Assembly (NCBI GenBank): GCA_045644765.1
Contig: JAZRHM010000034.1
Coordinates: 40,570-104,569 of the forward strand
Length of the DNA stretch: 64,000 bases
Reading direction: 5' to 3'
Origin: JAFTYO01 sp045644765
GTDB lineage: Bacteria > Pseudomonadota > Alphaproteobacteria > RF32 > CAG-239
The first letter of the stretch is position 1, and each line of letters begins with the position of its first letter. This document shows, one piece after another, positions 52,777 through 62,901 of this stretch. The notes below the pieces were generated by a model. That model searched no databases. It was not told the origin of the DNA and saw nothing but the letters and a program-made list of their open reading frames with translations. The position numbers and the translations under genes are program-made.

Positions 52777-53715
52777 TTATCTTACAACTTTTTGTTTTCT
52801 TGCTTTTAATCTGGTAAGTTTATCACTTATAATAGCAGTATCTTTTCCGGCTTTAGCAAGTCTGTCATACATACGTTCTATTTCTTTTTCCAAATACGCG
52901 GTTTCGATTTCTTCATCAAGAGCTTTATTTTCTTGTTCGCTACCGTTTGTTCTTATATTTTCTATTTCTTCCAAAATATCTTCAACAAAAATATTATTTA
53001 TCTGTTTTCTTTTGTAGAAATAAGGAAGTTCATAAACCAGTTGACGAGCGTTTGCATAGGCTTGTTTAGAATTTTCGCATTTATTATATCGTATTTTTAA
53101 CAATCTGAAAGCTATTTCCAATTCCTGATTATTATCTACAACAATAAAAGGAACAGGTTCAGCAAAAGCTTTTGCACTGATTGATTTTAAAAATTCTAAA
53201 AGATGATGAAAAAAACCATTTACATTATAAATTATAAAAGGTTTTATAGCAAGTAAACCATCTTGCATAGCAACACAATCATAAGCAAGTTCATCAAGAG
53301 TTCCTACACCACCGGGAGCAAAAACAACAAAATCTGCAGCAAGAAGTTTTTGTTTTCTTTCTTCCAAAGTTTTTGCAACAATAACATCTGTTTGTTTTAT
53401 TAATTCATCATCTGACGGATATAAACGATAGTATTCTTCTGTTGTAACACCTTGTATCGGAAAATTTGTATCTGTGCAGTTTTTTTCTTTCCATTTATCT
53501 AAAACACCTCGTGCTACTGCACCCATAATTCCTTTGTTAGAAAGACCAAAATCAAGCTTAAAATCCATCTTTATAATTTGACAACCTAAATTATAAGCTT
53601 CTTGTTCATAAATTTCATCATTTCCGGGTCTTGACCCTCCGGCCACAAAAACTCTTATTCCTTCTTTTTGATTTTGTTCAATAAAAGTTTTAATGTTCGT
53701 GCATGTATCAACCAT
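52777..53715 (-). CDS. LOG-family (lysine decarboxylase-like) protein
   Basis: 312 residues. RVFVAGGSRPG and FAPGGVGTLDELAYDC give the Rossmann-type fold and the PGGxGTxxE motif of LOG nucleoside 5'-monophosphate phosphoribohydrolases. The C-terminal 100 residues (after about 215) form a charged helical extension not seen in the short LOG proteins. Substrate unproven; the old name lysine decarboxylase is misleading. It shares one base with the tgt stop and is coupled to it. Confidence 0.85.
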   Translation of the reverse strand: MVDTCTNIKTFIEQNQKEGIRVFVAGGSRPGNDEIYEQEAYNLGCQIIKMDFKLDFGLSNKGIMGAVARGVLDKWKEKNCTDTNFPIQGVTTEEYYRLYPSDDELIKQTDVIVAKTLEERKQKLLAADFVVFAPGGVGTLDELAYDCVAMQDGLLAIKPFIIYNVNGFFHHLLEFLKSISAKAFAEPVPFIVVDNNQELEIAFRLLKIRYNKCENSKQAYANARQLVYELPYFYKRKQINNIFVEDILEEIENIRTNGSEQENKALDEEIETAYLEKEIERMYDRLAKAGKDTAIISDKLTRLKARKQKVVR

Positions 53716-54842
53716 TATTTTAACTCCTCTATATCACCTTTTGCCTGATTTTTATAAAAATCTTCCACGAAAGTATCTAAAGTATCATTAGATATAGCTT
53801 CTCTTAAACCTTTCATTAATCGTTCATAATAAGCAATGTTATGCCATGTCAAAAGCATAACAGCCAAAACTTCATTACATTTTTGCAAATGATGTATATA
53901 AGCTCTGGTGTAATTTTTACATAAAGGACAATCACATCCTTCTTCAACAGGTCTGTAATCTTCCCTGTGACGAGCATTTCTTATATTTATAGCTCCATAT
54001 TTTGTAAAAGCTTGAGCTGTTCTTCCTGAGCGTGTAGGCATAACACAATCGAACATATCAACACCCCTTAAAACAGCTCCTACAATGTCATCAGGACGCC
54101 CTACTCCCATTAAATAACGAGGTTTATCAGATGGTAACATACCTGGAGCATAATCAAGAACTTCAAACATTTTTTCTTGCCCCTCACCTACGGCCAAACC
54201 ACCGATAGCATATCCGTCAAAACCAATTTCTTTTAACTTATCGGCTGAATATTGTCTTAGATCTTTATAGTCACCACCTTGTTGAATACCAAAAATTCCA
54301 TAACCATCCCTATCAGTAAAAGCATCTTTACTGCGTTTTGCCCAACGCATAGACATTTCAACAGATTTTTTTACTGTTTCATATTTAGCCGGAAGTTTAA
54401 CACATTCATCAAAACACATCGTTATATTTGAATCTAATTTATGTTGAATTTTAATAGATTCTTCAGGACTTAAGAAAAACTTTTTACCATCTACATGAGA
54501 TTTAAATGTTACACCTTCTTCATTTAACTTTCTTAAACTATCTAAACTCATAACTTGAAAACCACCTGAATCTGTTAATATAGGCTTATCCCAATTCATA
54601 AATTTATGAAGTCCACCCATCTTTTCTACTAAATCTGCTCCGGGACGCAACATCAAATGATAAGTATTACCAAGTAAAATCTCAGCTCCTGTTGCCGCAA
54701 CAGATTCCGGCATCATAGCTTTAACGGTTGCACATGTTCCAACAGGCATAAAAGCCGGTGTATTAACAACTCCATGTTTTGTATAGAGTTTACCTAAACG
54801 AGCTTTTCCGACGGTTTTTAATACTTCATATTTTAACGCCAT
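53715..54842 (-). CDS. tgt: tRNA-guanine transglycosylase
   Basis: 375 residues with DSGGFQVMSL, the nucleophile region DCVMPTRSGRTAQAFT and the zinc site CDCPLCKNYTRAYIHH. It exchanges G34 for preQ1 in tRNAs with GUN anticodons on the way to queuosine. Length is normal. queA is not adjacent. It starts 2 bp after the DnaJ-domain gene. Confidence 0.96.
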   Translation of the reverse strand: MALKYEVLKTVGKARLGKLYTKHGVVNTPAFMPVGTCATVKAMMPESVAATGAEILLGNTYHLMLRPGADLVEKMGGLHKFMNWDKPILTDSGGFQVMSLDSLRKLNEEGVTFKSHVDGKKFFLSPEESIKIQHKLDSNITMCFDECVKLPAKYETVKKSVEMSMRWAKRSKDAFTDRDGYGIFGIQQGGDYKDLRQYSADKLKEIGFDGYAIGGLAVGEGQEKMFEVLDYAPGMLPSDKPRYLMGVGRPDDIVGAVLRGVDMFDCVMPTRSGRTAQAFTKYGAINIRNARHREDYRPVEEGCDCPLCKNYTRAYIHHLQKCNEVLAVMLLTWHNIAYYERLMKGLREAISNDTLDTFVEDFYKNQAKGDIEELK

Positions 54843-54844
54843 TT

Positions 54845-55987
54845 TTACCTCTCATTTCTTTTTATTATTTTACTTTTTTCCGGTATCATATTTCCTATGC
54901 CTTTTTTTAAGTATTTTTTCTTCACAAATCCCATATTTCCATCATCAATCAAAATTCTATACCATTGTTTATCAGGTGTATATCCTGTTAGCCTAACAGT
55001 CTGATTTTTTTCTGATTTTTGTAAAATATCAAAATTTTCTGACGGACCATGCATAATATTTGTAACAGATGTTATATGAAAAAGCATAGTATCATCTTCA
55101 TAGTCAACAGGAATATTAAATATTTTAGATAAAATCATATCATCAACAGTTTCATCTCCATTATTAAAAACTACTTCTTGATAATAAGTTATTTTATCAT
55201 TTTTTTCTTCAAAAAATGAATATGTTTTATTAAAGATAAACAAACCTACACATATCATTATTGATATAAAAACGCTTATCAATAATTTTGGTGTTTTTGT
55301 TTGAATTTGTTTTAAATATTCATAATTCCATAATCTTTCTGTATATTGTATCTGTGGAAGGGTATATAAAAAATTTAAAACTTTTTGTTTTTGTTCTTCA
55401 TTTGCATACAATAAAGACTCTCTTGCACTTATATATGATTTATCTTTTTTATCTTCCTTAAAATAAGCTACAGCATTATGAATAAGCATTTTAAAATTAT
55501 CTTCTGCGTTTTTATTCAAATTATCTTTATTATATTTTAATGCTTTTAAGTTTTCTTTAGGTTTTACCCAGCCTTTTAACCAATTTTCTTTTGTTATCTT
55601 ATTTATAACATCAATAGCATCATTATAAGAAACAACGGGTTTTTCCATTTTAAAACCTTTTTTTGTATATTTATACAGCCTTAACACTCTTAAAAAAGGA
55701 TTTTCTTTTCCTTCGTTATCTTTGTATATTTTCAAAGTTTGAAAATCCGGAAATTCTTTTTGAGTATACACCATTGATAACATATCATACATTGTTCTTG
55801 TTTTATTATCTTTTAAAATATCATAAGCGACTGATATTTTCTGAAATATTTCTAACGCATTTTCCGATTCGTTATGATCTGGATGCCATTGTTTTGCTTT
55901 ATCTCTATATTTAATTTTGATAGTTTTATCATCAGCTAAAACATCTACTTCTAAAATTTTATAATAACCTAAAGCATCATAAATCAT
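54845..55987 (-). CDS. DnaJ-domain membrane protein with SH3-like C-terminus
   Basis: 380 residues. Residues 5-68 form a J domain with the HPD motif (KQWHPDHNES). A linker region of helices follows, then one membrane segment near 228-248, and an extracytoplasmic SH3b-type domain (about 300-362, TSVTNIMHGPSENFDILQKSEKNQTVRLTG). The J domain would recruit DnaK on the cytoplasmic side; the SH3b part may bind peptidoglycan. The start lies 1 bp after the stop of the MinD-like gene, so the two are coupled. Confidence 0.85.
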   Translation of the reverse strand: MIYDALGYYKILEVDVLADDKTIKIKYRDKAKQWHPDHNESENALEIFQKISVAYDILKDNKTRTMYDMLSMVYTQKEFPDFQTLKIYKDNEGKENPFLRVLRLYKYTKKGFKMEKPVVSYNDAIDVINKITKENWLKGWVKPKENLKALKYNKDNLNKNAEDNFKMLIHNAVAYFKEDKKDKSYISARESLLYANEEQKQKVLNFLYTLPQIQYTERLWNYEYLKQIQTKTPKLLISVFISIMICVGLFIFNKTYSFFEEKNDKITYYQEVVFNNGDETVDDMILSKIFNIPVDYEDDTMLFHITSVTNIMHGPSENFDILQKSEKNQTVRLTGYTPDKQWYRILIDDGNMGFVKKKYLKKGIGNMIPEKSKIIKRNER

Positions 55988-55988
55988 A

Positions 55989-56735
55989 TTAAAGTTCCTC
56001 CAAAATTTTTTGTGAGATTTTTATCATATCTTCAGCACCTTCTGAAGCAATATATCTGTTTAACAATAAAGATTTATTTAATACACAATCTCTTATCCTG
56101 GTATCTTGTCTTATAATTCCGATCAAATCTAAATCTGTTTTTATATATGTTTGTGCAGCATTTAGTAAATTTTTATATACCTGATTTCCTTCGTTGTACG
56201 ATATTACTCTATTTATTATAATCTTTATGTCAGCTTTTGGATTTATTTTTTTTATTTTTTCTATTTTTTTATATGCGCCTTCCAATGATAAAGGATCAGA
56301 ATTTACTATAATAAAAACTAAATTACAGATATTTATAAATGTGTTTACATTTTTAATATCATCATCAGAACAATCTAAAATAACATAATCATAATTTCTT
56401 GAAAAACAAAATAAATCTTTTGCTAAAACTTGAACTCTCCCAACCGGAGCTGATGCTAAAAGATTTTCTCCGGATTTGGAACATATAATATCAAAAAAAC
56501 CTTTATCATATTTAAAAATACCATTATTTAATGTAATAGAACCGTTTAACAAATTATGATATGAATTTTTTAAATTAAAATCGAGTTGATATGATATATT
56601 CTCTATACCACAATCGGCATCAAAAAATAAAACTTTTTTTCTAAGCAAAGCTAAAGAATGGCTTAAATTTACAGCCAACCATGTTTTACCTATGCCTTTT
56701 GTTCCAGAACATATTGCTATCAGATGATTTTTCAT
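55989..56735 (-). CDS. ParA/MinD-family ATPase (FlhG-like)
   Basis: 248 residues from the ATG at 56735 (MKNHLIAICSGTKG). The deviant Walker A is GTKGIGKTWLAVNL, the switch region FFDADCGIENISYQL and the Walker B-like DYVILDCSDDD. A further upstream ATG at 56774 would add 13 residues that do not fit the family. Such ATPases position machines or partition DNA on surfaces. No parB, minC or flagellar gene is near; the coupled DnaJ-SH3 protein is the only clear partner. Confidence 0.82.
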   Translation of the reverse strand: MKNHLIAICSGTKGIGKTWLAVNLSHSLALLRKKVLFFDADCGIENISYQLDFNLKNSYHNLLNGSITLNNGIFKYDKGFFDIICSKSGENLLASAPVGRVQVLAKDLFCFSRNYDYVILDCSDDDIKNVNTFINICNLVFIIVNSDPLSLEGAYKKIEKIKKINPKADIKIIINRVISYNEGNQVYKNLLNAAQTYIKTDLDLIGIIRQDTRIRDCVLNKSLLLNRYIASEGAEDMIKISQKILEEL

Positions 56736-56861
56736 ATTTACACACTTAAAAAAATATTTTATAAATAGTGTCAAATAAAAAAGAAAATTTCAATTAGTTA
56801 AAACCTTTTTAACACAATTTATTTATAATAAGACAAGTATACAAATTTATAAGAGGCATAA

Positions 56862-57755
56862 ATGATAATATTTTCAGCCATAATTGTCTTTTTTTTAACA
56901 TTTTTTTCTATTGAAAATAATGTTTACTCACAAGTAACAGAACAAATAAGTAATAAAAAAATAAACATTTGTGCAACATCTTATCCTGATTACATACCTT
57001 TATCATATATTTATCAAATAAATAATGATGCAATATTTTATAATATTTTTGAAGAACCCTTACAAAATATTTTAAATGAAAGTAATGTATCAGTAAAACT
57101 CCAAAGTAATCTAACATATATGGATAATATATATGCAACCAAAAAAGGTCAATGTGATTTATTACTTGGTATGTATAATGAAACCCAAAATGAAATTAAA
57201 GAATTTGAACAAATAGAATATTTATATCCTGCTATTATAAGTAATCCTATAAACTTAATAATGCTTCCTGGTAATGTTTCTAAAATAAGAAGTATGAATG
57301 ATTTAAAAAAATTAAAAGGTGTTTATATAAGTAAAGAATATTTTAGTGATTATATAATGGAAGTTTTTGAAAATTATGATATACAACCTGAAGAAAATAT
57401 AGAGAAAGTTTATGAAAAACTGTTTTTAGGTGAAATTGATTTTATAGTTGGTGGTTATTACTATCACTATATTCAAGCCATTAAACTAGGCTTGAAAGAT
57501 TATATTTCTTTTTCTAAAAAACCGCTATGGAATATACCTATGTTTATAGGTTTATCTCAAAGATCTCCAAATTATAAAAGACTTAAGATTTTATTGTCAA
57601 AAAAAATAGTTGATAAATCTTTTTCTGAAGATGTTGAAAAAGAGCTTAAAAATCATATAACTGAGTTAGAACTTAATTCAGTAGGTGTTGTGCCTCCTTC
57701 TTTTATACTAAAACAAGATACTAACGTATTAACACCTGCAGATGAAATTAAATAA
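56862..57755 (+). CDS. Periplasmic solute-binding protein, family 3-like
   Basis: 297 residues: signal peptide (about 1-24), then a two-lobe pattern INICATSYPDYIPLSY...GQCDLLLGMYN...KLKGVYISKEYFSDYIMEVFE...EIDFIVGGYYYHY...PMFIGLSQRSPN typical of extracellular solute-binding family 3 proteins. No permease or ATPase gene is adjacent, so it may be an orphan receptor or sensor. Ligand unknown. It starts divergently from the MinD-like gene. Confidence 0.75.
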   Translation: MIIFSAIIVFFLTFFSIENNVYSQVTEQISNKKINICATSYPDYIPLSYIYQINNDAIFYNIFEEPLQNILNESNVSVKLQSNLTYMDNIYATKKGQCDLLLGMYNETQNEIKEFEQIEYLYPAIISNPINLIMLPGNVSKIRSMNDLKKLKGVYISKEYFSDYIMEVFENYDIQPEENIEKVYEKLFLGEIDFIVGGYYYHYIQAIKLGLKDYISFSKKPLWNIPMFIGLSQRSPNYKRLKILLSKKIVDKSFSEDVEKELKNHITELELNSVGVVPPSFILKQDTNVLTPADEIK

Positions 57756-57764
57756 GGATAAAAA

Positions 57765-58430
57765 ATGGTAGTTTTGGTTCATCATAATATATCTCCACAC
57801 TCAAGAAAAATTCGTATACTTATGGCCGAAAAAAAGATGTTTTTTGTTTTAAGAGAAAAAGAGCCGTGGAATTTATCAAAAGATATAATTAAAATAAATC
57901 CTGCCGGTGAATTACCTATTTTTATATTTGACGGTAATATTATATCAGGAAACTATCCTATAACTGAATATATAGAAGAAAATTATCCGGAACCTTGTTT
58001 GTTATCAGGAGATAATAAACAGCGTGCTGAAATAAGACGTATTTGTGATTGGTTTGATACAAAATTTTATAAAGAAGTATACCAATATATTGTTGTTGAA
58101 AAAATACATAAACGTTTTAAAGAAGGTTTATCTCCTGATTCAAAAATATTAAAAGCTGGTATTAATAACCTTAAATTTCACTTAGAATATATTGAATGGA
58201 TGGCAGAGCGTAACAATAATTTAGCCGGAAATAAGTTCACATTAGCTGATATAACGGCAGCTGCTCATTTATCTGTAATTGATTATTTAGGTGATATAGA
58301 TTGGGATAATTATAAAAATGCAAAAACTTGGTATGCAAAAATTAAATCAAGACCTAGTTTTAAGGATATTTTAAAAGACACTATTAAAGGTGTTGCTCCA
58401 TCAAAACATTATAGTAATTTGGATTTTTAA
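57765..58430 (+). CDS. Glutathione S-transferase-family protein
   Basis: 221 residues. Thioredoxin-like N-domain (LVHHNISPHSRKIRILMAEKKM...NPAGELPIFIFDGNIISGNYPITEYIEENYP) and helical C-domain (NLAGNKFTLADITAAAHLSVIDYLGDIDWD). The S in ISPHSRKIR sits where many GSTs hold the catalytic residue. SspA-like function is also possible. It follows the solute-binding gene after 9 bp. Confidence 0.88.
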   Translation: MVVLVHHNISPHSRKIRILMAEKKMFFVLREKEPWNLSKDIIKINPAGELPIFIFDGNIISGNYPITEYIEENYPEPCLLSGDNKQRAEIRRICDWFDTKFYKEVYQYIVVEKIHKRFKEGLSPDSKILKAGINNLKFHLEYIEWMAERNNNLAGNKFTLADITAAAHLSVIDYLGDIDWDNYKNAKTWYAKIKSRPSFKDILKDTIKGVAPSKHYSNLDF

Positions 58431-58431
58431 T

Positions 58432-58896
58432 ATGAAAAAAATATATTTAATGATAGCTTTTTTATTAACTGTTTCTTCATGTACTTTTTTTTCAAGAGGC
58501 ACGGGACAAATAATATTTCATTGGGAAAAACAAAAAACCGGTATACAAAAATTTTCAAGAGACCATTCCGAATGTATGCGTCAAGCTGAAGATTTTAAAT
58601 TTATCCCAAGTATAAAAAACTGGTTCATTTCTGAGGAAGCACGTTATGATATAAGAGCTGATTGGCACTCAGAAAAAGGAATTTGGGCAAGTTATGTTCC
58701 TTACGAAGGAGCTCAACCTTTATTGGTAAATTCTATCAGAGAAGATAAAAATTCAGATCCTAAAAAATATCGTATTTGTATGGAAAAAAAGGGATATAAT
58801 CATAGAAAACATAGTATTCCAAGTGTTACAAATATATTTGTTTATAATCCTCAAGATATAAATCAAGATACTTTATTTGAAAAGTATTACAGATAA
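58432..58896 (+). CDS. Putative lipoprotein, 154 residues
   Basis: The ATG at 58432 gives a lipoprotein signal (MKKIYLMIAFLLTVSSC) with a lipobox ending at C17, directly after the GST stop with 1 bp between. The mature part is basic with three further cysteines (ECMRQAE, CMEKKGY). Family not recognised, but the CMRQAxDF...CMEKKGY pattern is common in small alphaproteobacterial outer-membrane lipoproteins. Confidence 0.72.
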   Translation: MKKIYLMIAFLLTVSSCTFFSRGTGQIIFHWEKQKTGIQKFSRDHSECMRQAEDFKFIPSIKNWFISEEARYDIRADWHSEKGIWASYVPYEGAQPLLVNSIREDKNSDPKKYRICMEKKGYNHRKHSIPSVTNIFVYNPQDINQDTLFEKYYR

Positions 58897-58898
58897 AA

Positions 58899-58924
58899 GA
58901 AACCGCCAAAAGGCGGTTTCTTTT
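58899..58924. terminator. Bidirectional terminator before rho
   Basis: GAAACCGCC pairs with GGCGGTTTC around AAAA, followed by TTTT; the A-rich 5' side serves rho on the opposite strand. Confidence 0.92.
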
Positions 58925-60176
58925 AACTATTCATATTATTGAAAAAATCTTGATTATCTTTTGATAATTTTAATTTTTCAAGTAAAAATTCCATACCGTC
59001 TGTCATACCCATTTGCATCAATACACGGCGTAAAACCCACATTTTTGATAATGTTCCTCTATCAACCAAAAGTTCTTCTTTTCTGGTTCCTGAGCGTGTA
59101 ATATCAATTGTCGGAAATAAACGTTTATCGGTAAGTTTTCTATCTAAAATTATTTCAGAGTTACCTGTTCCTTTAAATTCTTCAAAAATAACTTCATCCA
59201 TACGAGAACCTGTATCTATAAGGGCTGTAGCAATTATAGTTAAAGAACCACCTTCTTCGATATTTCTGGCAGCACCTAAAAGGCGTTTAGGTCGTTGTAG
59301 AGCGTTAGCATCAACACCACCTGTTAAAACCTTACCTGAAGAAGGAACAACAGCATTATATGCTCTTCCGAGACGTGTTATAGAATCTAATAAAATAACA
59401 ACATCTTTCTTATTTTCAACTAAACGTTTTGCTTTTTCTATAACAAGTTCTGCAACTTGAACATGTCTGCTTGCCGGTTCATCAAAAGTTGATGAAATAA
59501 CTTCTCCTTTAACAGAACGTGTCATATCAGTAACTTCTTCCGGTCGTTCATCAATCAACAAAACCATTAAATATACTTCAGGATGGTTTTCAGCGATTGC
59601 ATGAGCAATATTTTGCAACATAACGGTTTTACCTGTTCTTGGTGGTGCTACTATAAGACCTCTTTGTCCTTTACCTTGAGGAGATATTAAATCTATAACT
59701 CTGGTTGTATAATCTTTTTCTCCACAAATTATATCAAAATTAAGTTTTTCATTAGGATATAAAGGTGTTAAGTTATCAAAATTAACTCTTAATTTTGATT
59801 TTTCCGGATCATCATAATTTATAGTATTAATTTTAGTTAAGGCAAAATAACGCTCATTATCTTTAGGAGCTCTTATTTCACCTTCAACAGTATCACCAGT
59901 TCTTAAACCATATTTTTTAACTTGTGCCGGAGATACATAAATATCGTCAGGACTTGCAAGATAGTTAGATTTTGATGATCTTAAAAAGCCAAAACCATCT
60001 TGTAAAACCTCAATAACACCATCACCATATATTATATTATCTTCAGATGCTATTTTTTTCATAATAGCAAAAACTAAATCCTGTACTCTTAAAGATGATG
60101 CGTCTTCAATACCTAAATCTTCTGCCCAATTTAACAGATCTTTAGGAGATTTATCCTTTAATTCTTTTAAATGCAT
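58923..60176 (-). CDS. rho: Transcription termination factor Rho
   Basis: 417 residues: N-terminal helix bundle (LKDKSPKDLLNWAEDLGIE), RNA-binding cold-shock-like domain (GDGVIEVLQDGFGFLRSSKSNYLASPDDIYVSP) and RecA-like ATPase with Walker A APPRTGKT, Q-loop and R-loop segments. It is the hexameric RNA translocase that ends transcription. Walker A has PRTGKT where many have PKAGKT. Length is normal. Confidence 0.97.
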   Translation of the reverse strand: MHLKELKDKSPKDLLNWAEDLGIEDASSLRVQDLVFAIMKKIASEDNIIYGDGVIEVLQDGFGFLRSSKSNYLASPDDIYVSPAQVKKYGLRTGDTVEGEIRAPKDNERYFALTKINTINYDDPEKSKLRVNFDNLTPLYPNEKLNFDIICGEKDYTTRVIDLISPQGKGQRGLIVAPPRTGKTVMLQNIAHAIAENHPEVYLMVLLIDERPEEVTDMTRSVKGEVISSTFDEPASRHVQVAELVIEKAKRLVENKKDVVILLDSITRLGRAYNAVVPSSGKVLTGGVDANALQRPKRLLGAARNIEEGGSLTIIATALIDTGSRMDEVIFEEFKGTGNSEIILDRKLTDKRLFPTIDITRSGTRKEELLVDRGTLSKMWVLRRVLMQMGMTDGMEFLLEKLKLSKDNQDFFNNMNS

Positions 60177-60214
60177 ATTAACCTATTATTTTACTGATTT
60201 ATTAAAAAAACGAA

Positions 60215-60230
60215 AGTTACGAACGTAACT
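60215..60230 (-). terminator. Hairpin downstream of clpB
   Basis: AGTTACG and CGTAACT pair around two bases. On the minus strand the hairpin is followed by TTCGTTTTTTT, so it can act as the clpB terminator. A second palindrome, CTTTTTATATATAAAAAG, lies beside it. Confidence 0.65.
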
Positions 60231-60316
60231 GCTTTTTATATATAAAAAGCTTTTTAATTTGTCAAATATTTTTTGTAAAAATATTATTTTATAAAACAAA
60301 TATACATTTTATTTGT

Positions 60317-62824
60317 TTACAACAATAATAATTTATCGTTGTAAACAGATATATAAACTGTAGAATTATTCTTTATATCTCCTTTTAATAAATTAAGAAC
60401 TAAAAGATTTTCTATCTCTTGCTGAATTAAACGCTTTAAGGGTCTTACACCAAATTCTTCATCATACCCTTTTTTAGCTAACCATTTTAATATTTTTTCA
60501 TCATAAACTAATTTAATATTTTGATTTTCAAAAAATTTTGTAACAACTTTTTCAAGTTGAATTGATGTTATTTTAATAATATCATCTAAATTCAATTTAT
60601 TAAAAACAATTATTTCATCCAAACGGTTTATAAATTCAGGTTTAAAGAAAATCTTTAATTGTTCTCTTATATCTTCATTACTTTTTTCTGAAACTAAATT
60701 TGATGTCATTATTAAAAATGTATTTTTAAAATCAACAGTTCTTCCTTTACTATCAGTAAGTTGTCCTTCGTCTAAAACCTGTAATAATAAATTAAATACA
60801 TCAGGATGAGCTTTTTCAACTTCATCAAATAAAATAACTTGATAAGGTCTTCTTCTTACAGTTTCAGTCAAAACTCCTCCCTCATCGTAACCTATATATC
60901 CAGGAGGAGCACCTATTAAACGTGAAATAGCATGTTTTTCCATATATTCTGACATATCAATTCTTAAAATTGATTTTTCTTCATTAAATAAAAATTCTGC
61001 TAATGTTTTTGCAAGTTCTGTTTTACCTACACCTGTTGGACCTAAAAACAAAAACGAACCTATTGGTTTATTAATATCATTTAATCCTAAACGAGAACGT
61101 CTTACAGCATTAGATATAGCAACAATAGCATCATTTTGTCCTATAACACGCTGACTTAATATTTTTTCCATATCAATAAGTTTTTGACGTTCATTATTTA
61201 TAAGTTTATCAACAGGTATACCTGTCCATTTAGAAACAATTAAAGCTATCGTATTATCATTTACTGTATCTATTATTTGTAATTCTTCTTCATTTTTATT
61301 TAATTCTTTAAGTCTTTTTTCTATTTCCGGAATTTCTTTATATTGTATTTTTCCAACCTTATTATAATCACCTAAACGTAAAAATTTTTCCATTTCAATT
61401 TTTGCTTTATCTAAATTTTCTCTTAATTTAGATGTTTCTTTTATATTATTTTTATGTATATTCCATTTTTCATTTTCTTCTGCAGAAATTTTTTCTTTTT
61501 TTAAGATTTGCTCATTTATTTTTTCTAATTTTTTAATTGAATTTTGATCATTTTCTTTTTTAAGAGCTTCTTTTTCAATTTTTAACTGAATAAGTTGACG
61601 ATCTATTTCATCAAGATATTCAGGTTTTGAATCTATACTCATTCTTATATAACTTGCAGCTTCATCTATTAGATCTATTGCTTTATCAGGTAAAAATCTA
61701 TCATTTATATATCTATCAGACATAACAGCTGCAGAAATAATAGCTGTATCAGAAATACGAACACCATGATGAAGTTCATATTTTTCTTTTAATCCACGTA
61801 AAATAGAAATAGTTTCTTCTATTTGAGGCTCTTTAATATAAACAGGTTGAAATCTACGAGTAAAAGCCTGATCTTTTTCAATATATTGTTGATATTCAGA
61901 TAAAGTTGTTGCTCCTATACAGTGGAGTTCACCTCGTGCAAGAGATGGTTTTAATAAATTTGATGCATCCATAGAACCGCTCATAGCTCCCGCCCCTATT
62001 ACAGTATGCATTTCATCTATAAATAAAATAACTTCCCCATTAGAATATTTTACTTCATCTAATACAGCTTTAAAGCGTTCTTCAAATTCTCCCCTATATT
62101 TAGCACCTGCAATCAAAGCTCCCATATCAAGAGCTATTAAACGTTTATTTTTTAAACCTTCAGGAACATCTGAATTTATAATTCTTAAAGCTAAACCTTC
62201 TATTACAGCTGTTTTTCCTACACCCGGTTCACCTATTAAAATTGGATTATTTTTTGTTCTTCTTGATAAAATTTGAATAGTGTGTCTTATTTCTTCATCA
62301 CGACCTATAACAGGATCTAACTTCCCTTTTAATGCTTTTTCGGTAAAATCTGTAGCATATTTTTTTAACGCATCAAAAGTGTCTTCGGCACCAGTATTTT
62401 GTGCAGTTCGTCCTTGACGCATATTATTAATAACTTCATTTAATTTTTTTAAATCAACACCATACGATTTATAAGCAAGTAATGCTTGTAAAATACGTTC
62501 AACAGTAACAAAACTATCTCCAGATTTTAATGCTGATTGTTCTGCTATATCTAATATATTTAATAAACTTTGTGAAAAAGAAATTTGAACAGAAGAACCT
62601 TCTACTTTAGGAAGATTATATACATCTTCCGATACTTCATTTAAAATATTATCTAAATTTATTTCAGTCTGATGTAAAAGACTATAACATAAACCGTTTC
62701 TATCTTCTAAAATAGTTATAAGTAAATGTTCCGGTGTTACAAACTGATTAAAATTTCTAATAGCTAAATTTTGTGCATCTTTTATAAGAGATATACTTTT
62801 GTCTGTATATAAATCTATATTCAT
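60317..62824 (-). CDS. clpB: ATP-dependent disaggregase ClpB
   Basis: 835 residues. Clp_N repeats (1-145), first AAA+ domain with GEPGVGKTAVIEGL, a coiled-coil middle domain (about 390-510) that separates ClpB from ClpA, and the second AAA+ domain with GPTGVGKTELAKTL and APPGYIGYDEGG. It resolves protein aggregates with DnaK. No ClpP-binding IGF loop is seen, which supports ClpB. The middle domain reads somewhat shorter and more charged than in E. coli. Confidence 0.95.
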   Translation of the reverse strand: MNIDLYTDKSISLIKDAQNLAIRNFNQFVTPEHLLITILEDRNGLCYSLLHQTEINLDNILNEVSEDVYNLPKVEGSSVQISFSQSLLNILDIAEQSALKSGDSFVTVERILQALLAYKSYGVDLKKLNEVINNMRQGRTAQNTGAEDTFDALKKYATDFTEKALKGKLDPVIGRDEEIRHTIQILSRRTKNNPILIGEPGVGKTAVIEGLALRIINSDVPEGLKNKRLIALDMGALIAGAKYRGEFEERFKAVLDEVKYSNGEVILFIDEMHTVIGAGAMSGSMDASNLLKPSLARGELHCIGATTLSEYQQYIEKDQAFTRRFQPVYIKEPQIEETISILRGLKEKYELHHGVRISDTAIISAAVMSDRYINDRFLPDKAIDLIDEAASYIRMSIDSKPEYLDEIDRQLIQLKIEKEALKKENDQNSIKKLEKINEQILKKEKISAEENEKWNIHKNNIKETSKLRENLDKAKIEMEKFLRLGDYNKVGKIQYKEIPEIEKRLKELNKNEEELQIIDTVNDNTIALIVSKWTGIPVDKLINNERQKLIDMEKILSQRVIGQNDAIVAISNAVRRSRLGLNDINKPIGSFLFLGPTGVGKTELAKTLAEFLFNEEKSILRIDMSEYMEKHAISRLIGAPPGYIGYDEGGVLTETVRRRPYQVILFDEVEKAHPDVFNLLLQVLDEGQLTDSKGRTVDFKNTFLIMTSNLVSEKSNEDIREQLKIFFKPEFINRLDEIIVFNKLNLDDIIKITSIQLEKVVTKFFENQNIKLVYDEKILKWLAKKGYDEEFGVRPLKRLIQQEIENLLVLNLLKGDIKNNSTVYISVYNDKLLLL

Positions 62825-62901
62825 TTTTAAATTATCCTTTCATAATTTTAAATATAGTAATATAAATTTATTATCGCAAGGTTTTGTTGTTTTATTTATT
62901 T

